Notes under the pieces: generated by a model
Databases searched by the model: none
Told to the model about the DNA's origin: nothing
What the model saw: only the letters and a program-made list of their open reading frames with translations
DNA from: Chryseobacterium salivictor
GTDB taxonomy: Bacteria > Bacteroidota > Bacteroidia > Flavobacteriales > Weeksellaceae
Assembly (NCBI RefSeq): GCF_004359195.1
Contig: NZ_CP037954.1
Location: 1,984,001-2,048,000 of the forward strand
Length of the DNA stretch: 64,000 nucleotides
Reading direction: 5' to 3'
Part shown: positions 34,847 to 41,439 of the stretch, one piece after another
Layout of the letters: every line of letters begins with the position of its first letter
How positions within the stretch are numbered: position 1 is the first letter of the stretch
Made by a program: the position numbers and the translations under genes

Positions 34847-36121
34847 ATGAATGCAATTTCCTTTTATCCTGTTTTTTTAAAATGCGCGAAAGTAACAATC
34901 GATACCAGAAATATTGAACAAAACGATGTTTTCTTTGCCTTTTCGGGCTCCACATTTAATGCCGCAAAATTAGCTGAAAACGCCATTGACAAAGGAGCGC
35001 TGGCGGTTATTGTGGAACAGAAGGAATTTGAAAATGAAAAGAGAAATATTTTCTATGTTCCGTCAACTCTCAAATTTCTGCAGGATCTTGCAAAACATCA
35101 TAGAAACCAACTCGAAATTCCCGTTATCGGCCTCACCGGGAGTAATGGTAAAACGACGACCAAAGAAATTATTCATGCGGTTCTTTCGCAGAAATATAAC
35201 GTGCAGTATACTTTTGGAAACCTTAATAATCATATCGGTGTTCCGCTGACCTTACTTTCGATAAAACCAGAACATGAGATCGCGGTGATTGAAATGGGTG
35301 CGAACCACCAAAAAGAAATCGAACTGCTTTGTGACCTTGCGCAACCTAATTATGGCTATATTACCAATTTCGGCAAAGCACATCTTGAGGGTTTCGGTGG
35401 TTTCGAAGGAGTTATTAAAGGCAAATCTGAATTATATGATTATTTGGAAAATCAGTCGCAAACTATTCTGGTTAATGAAAATGATCCTATTCAACTTGAA
35501 AAAACAGAAGGGTACCAGCCAAAAATTACTTTTGGTGCAGAAACTTCTGATTATCAATTTCAACAGGTTTCAAAAGACAATTCAGTAGGATTGATTTATG
35601 GGGGAAATCAGGCGATATCGAAGCTTACAGGAAATTATAATTTTACCAATCTTTGTGCAGCGGCAAGTTTGGGTTTACATTTTGATTTACATTTTGATCA
35701 GATTAAAAATGCCATTGAAAACTATTTGCCCACCAATATGCGGTCGCAGGTTGTAGAAAAGAACGGGAAAATTTTTGTACTCGATACATACAATGCCAAT
35801 CCCAGCTCGATGAGCGAGTCTTTAAAAAACTTTAATAATTTTAATGGCAGCAAAACCATTATCATCGGTGATATGTTAGAGTTGGGCGAAGAATCAGAGA
35901 CAGAACATCAGGCGATTCTGGACCTTGCGAGATCTCTTAATTTTGATGAAATTATTACGGTAGGAAATGAATTTAAGAATGTGAATCAGCTTTCAAAATC
36001 CTATCAGGATGCAAAAGAACTTTCAGAATATTTAAAAATTAATACCATTGAATCCAAAAATATTTTGTTAAAAGCTTCACGTGGTGTTGCGTTAGAACAA
36101 ATTTTAGAATTCATCGGTTAG
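34847..36121 (+). CDS. murF: UDP-MurNAc-tripeptide-D-Ala-D-Ala ligase
   Basis: A 424-residue Mur ligase that adds D-Ala-D-Ala to UDP-MurNAc-tripeptide in the cytoplasm. The ATP loop is GLTGSNGKTTTKEII (about 99-113), followed by GNLNNHIGVPLTLL, VIEMGANH and the C-terminal DTYNANPSSM. The size and the MurF-specific NLNN region favour MurF over MurC/D/E. It follows gldJ, as it does in Flavobacterium relatives. The stop overlaps the converging Nudix gene by four bases. Confidence 0.93.
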   Translation: MNAISFYPVFLKCAKVTIDTRNIEQNDVFFAFSGSTFNAAKLAENAIDKGALAVIVEQKEFENEKRNIFYVPSTLKFLQDLAKHHRNQLEIPVIGLTGSNGKTTTKEIIHAVLSQKYNVQYTFGNLNNHIGVPLTLLSIKPEHEIAVIEMGANHQKEIELLCDLAQPNYGYITNFGKAHLEGFGGFEGVIKGKSELYDYLENQSQTILVNENDPIQLEKTEGYQPKITFGAETSDYQFQQVSKDNSVGLIYGGNQAISKLTGNYNFTNLCAAASLGLHFDLHFDQIKNAIENYLPTNMRSQVVEKNGKIFVLDTYNANPSSMSESLKNFNNFNGSKTIIIGDMLELGEESETEHQAILDLARSLNFDEIITVGNEFKNVNQLSKSYQDAKELSEYLKINTIESKNILLKASRGVALEQILEFIG

Positions 36122-36723
36122 TCTTTGCGCCAAAAATCATTGAGGATTAATTTGATATTTTCAAAGGTCATTGGAAAAACTTCTGCAATAATTTGTTTTT
36201 CGTTTTTCCAGGAAACTTCAGAAATTCCTTCCTCTGTTTGTGGTACAGGATCCGAAGTTCCGATATAACTGACACTGAACCAGTAAGTTGTTTTCAGTAT
36301 TTTCTTGCCATTTCTTTCAGTGTAAATGTGAAAAGTCGTGTTTAAATAATCTTCTAAAATAAGCTCCTTAAGTCCGGTTTCTTCCTCTATTTCCCGCAAT
36401 GCTGCCTGTTCCAGAGATTCTCCTTTTTCTATTTTCCCTTTTGCTAAATCCCATTTCCCTAAACGGCGGATAAACAGAATTTCTTCTTTTTGATTGCTTA
36501 CAACCCCGCCTGCGGCCTCAATTACTTTAAACATCTTGGTGAAATCTTCCCAAATATCTTCAAGATCATCACCGTAAATGTTAAGTTCCGGACAGGAAGT
36601 GTTTTCCAAAAGATCGATTGCAATTTCTAAAGTCGAAAATCCTTCATACCGAAGCTTCTTTTCTACATCTTGCGGATATTTACTAATAGATAATTTTTTT
36701 TCATTCACAAAAACTTTATACAT
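36118..36723 (-). CDS. Nudix hydrolase
   Basis: A 201-residue Nudix hydrolase. The Nudix box is complete, GKIEKGESLEQAALREIEEETGL with the G-x5-E-x7-REUxEExGU pattern (about 117-139). The N-terminal 85 residues are a family-specific domain. I use the ATG at 36723; a TTG two codons upstream is possible but less likely. The hydrolysed nucleoside-diphosphate substrate cannot be inferred. Its 5' region overlaps the divergent SRPBCC gene's promoter. Confidence 0.88.
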   Translation of the reverse strand: MYKVFVNEKKLSISKYPQDVEKKLRYEGFSTLEIAIDLLENTSCPELNIYGDDLEDIWEDFTKMFKVIEAAGGVVSNQKEEILFIRRLGKWDLAKGKIEKGESLEQAALREIEEETGLKELILEDYLNTTFHIYTERNGKKILKTTYWFSVSYIGTSDPVPQTEEGISEVSWKNEKQIIAEVFPMTFENIKLILNDFWRKD

Positions 36724-36726
36724 TTG
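36719..36726 (+). promoter_or_regulatory. Promoter -7 box (TACATTTG) of the SRPBCC gene
   Basis: An exact match that overlaps the start codon of the divergent Nudix gene (CAT at 36721-36723 on this strand). Confidence 0.5.
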
Positions 36727-36743
36727 CAACGCTTTATTTAATA

Positions 36744-36751
36744 CAAAAATA
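36744..36751 (-). promoter_or_regulatory. Promoter -7 box (TATTTTTG) of the Nudix gene
   Basis: A minus-strand match 20 bases before the Nudix ATG, lying in the leader of the SRPBCC gene, so the two promoters face each other and overlap. Confidence 0.5.
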
Positions 36752-36756
36752 TAAAA

Positions 36757-37143
36757 ATGAATTTAGAAGGACGCAAAATTATCGTAAATAAATCGGGAGC
36801 TGAGTTGGTTTCTATGTTAAACACTCCAGAAGGGTACAGAGATCTGATGCCGGATTCTTTACAGAGTTTTGAAGTTCGTGACCAAGGTTTTAAATTCAGT
36901 TTAAAAGGAATGCCTGAAATTGCTTTGGTAATTGATGAAGTGACAGAAAATCAAGTGGTTTTGAAATCGGCAAGCTCGAGTCTGGATTTTTCATTAAAAG
37001 GGGTGATGAATCCGGTTAATGAAAATCAAACTGAAGTCCAGTTGCTTTTTGAAGGTAAATTTAATCCGTTTATCAAAATGATGGTCGAGAAACCTTTGAA
37101 AAACTTTATCGACGCTTTGACCGATAATATCGAAAAAATTTAA
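36757..37143 (+). CDS. SRPBCC-fold protein
   Basis: A 128-residue protein with the START/SRPBCC helix-grip pattern common in small flavobacterial proteins: N-terminal MNLEGRKIIVNKSGAELVSML, a middle GFKFSLKGMPEIALVIDEV strand set, and a long C-terminal helix (MMVEKPLKNFIDALTDNIEK). Such proteins bind hydrophobic ligands. The ligand is unknown. It is a single-gene unit ending at a 13-bp terminator. Confidence 0.8.
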   Translation: MNLEGRKIIVNKSGAELVSMLNTPEGYRDLMPDSLQSFEVRDQGFKFSLKGMPEIALVIDEVTENQVVLKSASSSLDFSLKGVMNPVNENQTEVQLLFEGKFNPFIKMMVEKPLKNFIDALTDNIEKI

Positions 37144-37159
37144 GAAATCAAATCTATTG

Positions 37160-37192
37160 AAAAGCCCTGAATGTTGAATTCAGGGCTTTTTT
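37160..37192. terminator. Bidirectional terminator
   Basis: AAAAGCCCTGAAT (37160-37172) pairs with ATTCAGGGCTTTT (37178-37190); T tract on the plus side and A run on the other. It lies between two converging genes. Confidence 0.9.
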
Positions 37193-37194
37193 AT

Positions 37195-37890
37195 TTAATG
37201 AGTGTAGCTTGCAAAAGCTTCTTCCAAACTGCCGTATTTGCCTTTAAATTCTTCGATGTTGCAATCCTGGATAATATTTCCCTGATGAATCAAAATTACC
37301 CGGGAACACAGTGCTTCTACTTCCTGCATAATGTGAGTGGACAGAATTACTGTTTTTTCTTTCCCAATTTCTTTAATCACATTTCTAATTTCGATGATCT
37401 GGTTCGGATCCAGACCGTTTGTCGGTTCATCTAAAATCAGCAAATCAGGCGAATGCAATATAGCTTGGGCAAGACCAACTCTTTGTTGATATCCTTTTGA
37501 AAGCTGCGAAATTTTTTTCGATTTTTCAGGGGTGATGCCCACCAATTCGATCACTTCGTCAATTCTTTCTTTTGGGATTTGATGAAGATTAGCTACGAAA
37601 TTTAAATATTCTTTCACATACATTTCGCTGTAAAGAGGATTGTTTTCCGGTAGAAATCCCATATTTTTCTTTGCTTCAATCTCATTTTCACGAATATCTT
37701 TTCCTTTAAAGATCATTTGTCCTTCATCAATTTTCAGCGCCCCGACAATCGATTTCATCAACGTAGATTTTCCCGCACCATTCGGCCCGAGAAGACCAAT
37801 AATCTCATTACTGTCGATTTCAATATTGATATTATTTAAAGCGGTTTGATCGCCAAATTTTTTGGTCAGGTTGATGATTTGTAAAGACAT
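37195..37890 (-). CDS. ABC transporter ATP-binding protein (GldA-like)
   Basis: A 231-residue ABC ATPase: Walker A GPNGAGKST (35-43), Q-loop GFLPENNPLY, signature LSKGYQQRV (about 134), Walker B LLILDEPTNGLD, and His switch STH. The N-terminal ALNNINIEIDSNEIIGLLGP resembles gliding-associated GldA, but GldA of Flavobacterium is longer (about 300 residues) and no gldFG permease genes are adjacent. A GldA function is therefore only a possibility. It is monocistronic, with its promoter box at 37911-37918. Confidence 0.8.
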   Translation of the reverse strand: MSLQIINLTKKFGDQTALNNINIEIDSNEIIGLLGPNGAGKSTLMKSIVGALKIDEGQMIFKGKDIRENEIEAKKNMGFLPENNPLYSEMYVKEYLNFVANLHQIPKERIDEVIELVGITPEKSKKISQLSKGYQQRVGLAQAILHSPDLLILDEPTNGLDPNQIIEIRNVIKEIGKEKTVILSTHIMQEVEALCSRVILIHQGNIIQDCNIEEFKGKYGSLEEAFASYTH

Positions 37891-37910
37891 AAATTTTATT
37901 TAATGAAGTG

Positions 37911-37918
37911 CAAATTTA
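37911..37918 (-). promoter_or_regulatory. Promoter -7 box (TAAATTTG) of the ABC ATPase gene
   Basis: A minus-strand match to TAnnTTTG, 20 bases before the ATG. Confidence 0.5.
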
Positions 37919-37964
37919 GGAAATTGAATAGGAGTGTAATCTAATTAGGAAGAATCATTTAAAC

Positions 37965-37997
37965 AAAAAAAGACCGAGAAATATTCTCAGTCTTTTT
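37965..37997 (-). terminator. Terminator after the first tRNA trio
   Basis: A minus-strand hairpin AAAAAGAC..GTCTTTTT with inner GAGAA/TTCTC, followed by T residues, directly after tRNA-Arg. Confidence 0.8.
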
Positions 37998-37999
37998 AG

Positions 38000-38073
38000 T
38001 GAGCGCGACAGGATTCGAACCTGTGACCGTCTGCTTAGAAGGCAGATGCTCTATCCAGCTGAGCTACGCACCC
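38000..38073 (-). tRNA. tRNA-Arg (anticodon TCT), copy 1
   Basis: A full cloverleaf on the minus strand: acceptor GGGTGCG/CGCGCTC, anticodon loop CTTCTAA, T loop TTCGAAT. Identical to the copy at 38391-38464. Confidence 0.95.
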
Positions 38074-38160
38074 AAATATTAGAATTTTTCAAACTCATCG
38101 TTGAGAAGATAAAGTTTTTTTTAAAAAAAAGAAAACTCTCGAAAGAGCTTCCTTATAAAG

Positions 38161-38235
38161 TCGGGGCGGCAGGATTCGAACCTGCGACCTCCTGGTCCCA
38201 AACCAGGCGCGATGACCGGACTACGCTACGCCCCG
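38161..38235 (-). tRNA. tRNA-Pro (anticodon TGG), copy 1
   Basis: Minus strand: acceptor CGGGGCG/CGCCCCG, anticodon stem CCTGG/CCAGG with loop TTTGGGA. Identical to the copy at 38545-38619. Confidence 0.95.
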
Positions 38236-38255
38236 AGTGATTTTTGCGATTGCTG

Positions 38256-38342
38256 CGGAGAGTAAGGGATTCGAACCCTTGGTACAGTTTCCCATACGCT
38301 TGTTTAGCAAACAAGTCCTTTCGGCCACTCAGGCAACTCTCC
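38256..38342 (-). tRNA. tRNA-Ser (anticodon GCT), copy 1
   Basis: Minus strand: acceptor GGAGAGT/ACTCTCC, long variable arm typical of Ser, anticodon stem CTTGT/ACAAG with loop TTGCTAA. Identical to the copy at 38641-38727. Confidence 0.95.
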
Positions 38343-38355
38343 TCTCCAATTAAAC

Positions 38356-38388
38356 AAAAAAAAGATAGAGAAGTTCTCGATCTTTTTC
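38356..38388 (-). terminator. Terminator after the second tRNA trio
   Basis: A minus-strand hairpin (AAAAAGAT..ATCTTTTT with inner GAGAA/TTCTC, one mismatch) followed by eight T. It lies between the two trios. Confidence 0.75.
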
Positions 38389-38390
38389 AG

Positions 38391-38464
38391 TGAGCGCGAC
38401 AGGATTCGAACCTGTGACCGTCTGCTTAGAAGGCAGATGCTCTATCCAGCTGAGCTACGCACCC
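38391..38464 (-). tRNA. tRNA-Arg (anticodon TCT), copy 2
   Basis: Same cloverleaf and sequence as the copy at 38000-38073. Confidence 0.95.
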
Positions 38465-38544
38465 TTTTATAATTTTGAGAAAATTATTAAAACATTATCA
38501 TTTTAAAAAAAAATCTCATTGGTAAAGAGAATTTTTTTATAAAG

Positions 38545-38619
38545 TCGGGGCGGCAGGATTCGAACCTGCGACCTCCTGGTCCCAAACCAGGCGCGATGAC
38601 CGGACTACGCTACGCCCCG
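38545..38619 (-). tRNA. tRNA-Pro (anticodon TGG), copy 2
   Basis: Same cloverleaf and sequence as the copy at 38161-38235. Confidence 0.95.
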
Positions 38620-38640
38620 AATAATTTTTTGTGGAAGTTG

Positions 38641-38727
38641 CGGAGAGTAAGGGATTCGAACCCTTGGTACAGTTTCCCATACGCTTGTTTAGCAAACAAG
38701 TCCTTTCGGCCACTCAGGCAACTCTCC
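38641..38727 (-). tRNA. tRNA-Ser (anticodon GCT), copy 2
   Basis: Same cloverleaf and sequence as the copy at 38256-38342. It is the first gene after the operon promoter at 38770-38802. Confidence 0.95.
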
Positions 38728-38769
38728 ATTGCAATATTTGTAAGAGCTTCTGTTCTGTAATTGCGAGTG

Positions 38770-38802
38770 CAAATATAAAAGAGTTTTCGTTATAAACCAA
38801 AA
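38770..38802 (-). promoter_or_regulatory. Promoter of the tRNA operon
   Basis: On the minus strand TTTTG (38802-38798), 20 nt, then TATATTTG (38777-38770): the best full match to the Bacteroidota promoter pattern in the window. Confidence 0.75.
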
Positions 38803-38823
38803 GAAATTCCTAAAAAATATTCG

Positions 38824-38831
38824 TATTTTTG
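38824..38831 (+). promoter_or_regulatory. Promoter -7 box (TATTTTTG) of the amidase gene
   Basis: An exact match 28 bases before the ATG, divergent from the tRNA promoter. Confidence 0.5.
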
Positions 38832-38859
38832 ACTCTAAATTTAAAATATTAAAAAACGA

Positions 38860-39876
38860 ATGCGTAATTCATTATCTGTCATATCCTTAGGTCTTCTGAT
38901 TATTTCTTGCGGAACGCAAAAAAAATCACACACTGCAGTTGTAAAACCTACATTGCCCCAAGTTTCACTTGTGAAACCTGAAGTTCCCCTTCATAAACCG
39001 AGAATTCGACATGAAGGTGGAGTCGAGTTTTTTAAAGAAAACATCGGTGATATTACTAAAAATGACAATACGGCCAGTTATGGATCGATTGTTTCTGCGA
39101 ATCCTGCTGGATATAAAGTAGTGAAAACTTTCTTTCCGGCAGTAGGGCAAAATTTCCGACAGCGGTATATTATTTTACATTATACGGCTTTGGATGATGA
39201 TAAATCGGTAAATGTGCTGACTCAGCAATCGGTGAGCTCCCATTATTTGGTCAATGATTTAGGAGATAATGAAATTTATCAGTTGGTTGATGAAAATAAA
39301 AGGGCTTATCACGCCGGAATCAGTGCCTGGCGAAAAGACAAAATGCTCAATGATACTTCTATTGGGATTGAGATCGTAAATGCAGGTTATAAAACCGATG
39401 CCGGTGGAATGAAAGTTTTCCCTGAATATTCTGAAGCACAGGTCAAGAAAGTGGCTGCATTGGTAAAAGACCTTGCGAACCGGTATATGATTCCGCCGAC
39501 CAATGTTTTAGGACATTCTGATATTGCACCAACCAGAAAGCAAGATCCAGGGCCAAAATTTCCGTGGAAGAAGTTATACACTGACTACCAGGTTGGGATG
39601 TGGTATGACGAAAGTGTGAAAGACAATTTCTATATGACCGCTGTTTTGGAAGATTATACCTTGCAGATGACCGTTCCATCATTTCTGTTTAAAATTCAAA
39701 CTGCCTTGCGTGATTTTGGCTATGATATTAATCCGAATGGATTATATGATGATGCGACGAAGAAAACGATCGAAACTTTTCAGTATCATTTCCGGCCGGA
39801 AAATTACTCGGGGATGATGGATGCGGAAACTTGGGCAATTTTGCAGGCATTAAACTTGAAGTATCCAAATAAATAA
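38860..39876 (+). CDS. Lipoprotein N-acetylmuramoyl-L-alanine amidase (Amidase_2, AmpD-like)
   Basis: A 338-residue cell-wall amidase that cuts the bond between MurNAc and L-Ala. The signal peptide ends in a lipobox (IISC, Cys17), so it is probably tethered to a membrane facing the periplasm. The Amidase_2 zinc ligands are visible: His107 (LHYTA), His219 (GHSD) and Asp229 (QDPGP). The C-terminal 70 residues resemble a peptidoglycan-binding domain (LRDFGYDINPNGLYDDATKK). A role in wall turnover or recycling is likely. Followed by a terminator. Confidence 0.9.
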   Translation: MRNSLSVISLGLLIISCGTQKKSHTAVVKPTLPQVSLVKPEVPLHKPRIRHEGGVEFFKENIGDITKNDNTASYGSIVSANPAGYKVVKTFFPAVGQNFRQRYIILHYTALDDDKSVNVLTQQSVSSHYLVNDLGDNEIYQLVDENKRAYHAGISAWRKDKMLNDTSIGIEIVNAGYKTDAGGMKVFPEYSEAQVKKVAALVKDLANRYMIPPTNVLGHSDIAPTRKQDPGPKFPWKKLYTDYQVGMWYDESVKDNFYMTAVLEDYTLQMTVPSFLFKIQTALRDFGYDINPNGLYDDATKKTIETFQYHFRPENYSGMMDAETWAILQALNLKYPNK

Positions 39877-39898
39877 ATATCTTTACAATTCTCAAACC

Positions 39899-39925
39899 GG
39901 GCGATACATTATCGCCTCTTTTTTT
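39899..39925 (+). terminator. Terminator of the amidase gene
   Basis: GGCGAT (39900-39905) pairs with ATCGCC (39911-39916), followed by a T tract. Confidence 0.85.
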
Positions 39926-39990
39926 AGACTTAACTTTAAATCAATTTAATAAATACAGTAAATAATCTTAACTCTTCAACAAATTATTTT

Positions 39991-41394
39991 ATGGAACATT
40001 TCAGAAATGAAAGCGATTTATTAGGGACTTTACAAGTGCCCCAAAATGCATATTATGGAGTTCAAACCCAACGTGCTATTGATAATTTTAAAATTTCAGG
40101 ACAAACTCTTTCTTCTTATCCGCAATTTATAAAAGCGTTGGCTGTAGTGAAAAAAGCAGCTGCAAAAACCAATTATGAATTGGGATTGCTTGATGAGAAT
40201 CTTTATAAAATGATTGCCGAAACCTGTGAGGAGCTTATCGACGGAAATCTGCATGAGCAATTCCCGATCGATATGATTCAGGGTGGAGCAGGAACTTCTG
40301 TGAATATGAACGCTAATGAAGTTATTGCAAACAGGGTTTTAGAGAAATTAGGAAAAGAAAAAGGAGATTATCAGTATTGTTCGCCCAACGATCATATCAA
40401 CCTTTCGCAATCGACGAATGATGCTTATCCAACTTCATTAAAAATGGCTTTGCTGTCGATGAATTTGGAGTTGGTAGAAAAACTCAGGAAAATAGTTGAA
40501 GCATTTCGTGAGAAGGGAAAAGAGTTCGCACCCGTTATCAAAATGGGAAGAACACAGCTGCAGGATGCCGTTCCTATGAGTATGGGTCAGGAGTTCGAAG
40601 CTTATGCGGCAACTCTGGAAGAAGATATTTCTAAATTAAACGCGAATGCCAACCTTTTTGTGGAGGTGAATATGGGGGCAACCGCCATCGGAACTGGATT
40701 AAATGCTCCCGTTGGTTATGCGAATTTATGTGCTAAAAACCTCGCTCAATTGACTGGGTTTTCTGTTATTTCTGCACCCAATTTGGTAGAAGCAACTCCA
40801 GACACGGGTGCTTATGTCATTTATTCTTCGGCCTTAAAAAGATTAGCGGTGAAGCTGTCTAAAATCTGTAATGATTTGCGTTTGCTTTCTTCAGGTCCAA
40901 GAGCGGGCTTTTTTGAAATCAATCTTCCGCCAATGCAGCCTGGATCTTCAATCATGCCGGGAAAAGTAAATCCTGTAATTCCGGAAGTGGTCAATCAGGT
41001 TTGTTTTAAAGTCATCGGAAATGATTTAACGGTAACTTTTGCGGCAGAAGCAGGACAATTGCAATTAAATGTAATGGAACCCGTTCTTTCACATTCAATT
41101 ATGGAAAGCATGATTTTCTTAGGAAATGCAATGGATACTTTAAGAGAAAAATGTATCGTAGGCATTACGGCCAACAAAGAGGCCTGTTTGAATATGGTGA
41201 GAAACAGTATCGGTATTGTAACCGCTTTAAATCCTTATATCGGTTATAAAAATTCTACAGAAATTGCCAAAGAAGCGTTGGAAACAGGCAGAAGCGTTTA
41301 TGATTTGGTATTGGAGCGCCGGATTTTATCTGAAGAAAGATTAAATGAAATTCTGGATCCTGCAAATATGCTGAAGCCTCATCAACCAATGTAA
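39991..41394 (+). CDS. aspA: Aspartate ammonia-lyase
   Basis: A 467-residue member of the aspartase/fumarase superfamily. The signature loop GSSIMPGKVNPVIPEVVNQV is present (about 318-337); the tail VIPEVVNQVCFKVIGND is the aspartase rather than the fumarase form. GRTQLQDAVPMSMGQEF and NDHINLSQSTNDAYPTS carry other active-site residues. The enzyme deaminates L-aspartate to fumarate in the cytoplasm, feeding the TCA cycle from amino acids. Confidence 0.92.
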   Translation: MEHFRNESDLLGTLQVPQNAYYGVQTQRAIDNFKISGQTLSSYPQFIKALAVVKKAAAKTNYELGLLDENLYKMIAETCEELIDGNLHEQFPIDMIQGGAGTSVNMNANEVIANRVLEKLGKEKGDYQYCSPNDHINLSQSTNDAYPTSLKMALLSMNLELVEKLRKIVEAFREKGKEFAPVIKMGRTQLQDAVPMSMGQEFEAYAATLEEDISKLNANANLFVEVNMGATAIGTGLNAPVGYANLCAKNLAQLTGFSVISAPNLVEATPDTGAYVIYSSALKRLAVKLSKICNDLRLLSSGPRAGFFEINLPPMQPGSSIMPGKVNPVIPEVVNQVCFKVIGNDLTVTFAAEAGQLQLNVMEPVLSHSIMESMIFLGNAMDTLREKCIVGITANKEACLNMVRNSIGIVTALNPYIGYKNSTEIAKEALETGRSVYDLVLERRILSEERLNEILDPANMLKPHQPM

Positions 41395-41439
41395 TTTTTT
41401 AAATAAAACTACAGATTAAAACCATCGGATAATTAAACT

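Larger units (their letters stand above)
38000..38727 (-). repeat. Tandem duplication of a Ser-Pro-Arg tRNA trio
   Basis: Unit 38000-38342 and unit 38391-38727 each hold tRNA-Ser, tRNA-Pro and tRNA-Arg in the same order, each followed by its own terminator. The tRNA sequences are identical between units, while the spacers have diverged. Confidence 0.9.

Noticed and set aside
37965..38802. tRNA cluster as an attachment site for a mobile element
   Set aside because: No integrase, no direct repeat of a tRNA 3' end and no foreign-looking genes beside it; the repeated tRNAs are a tandem duplication.
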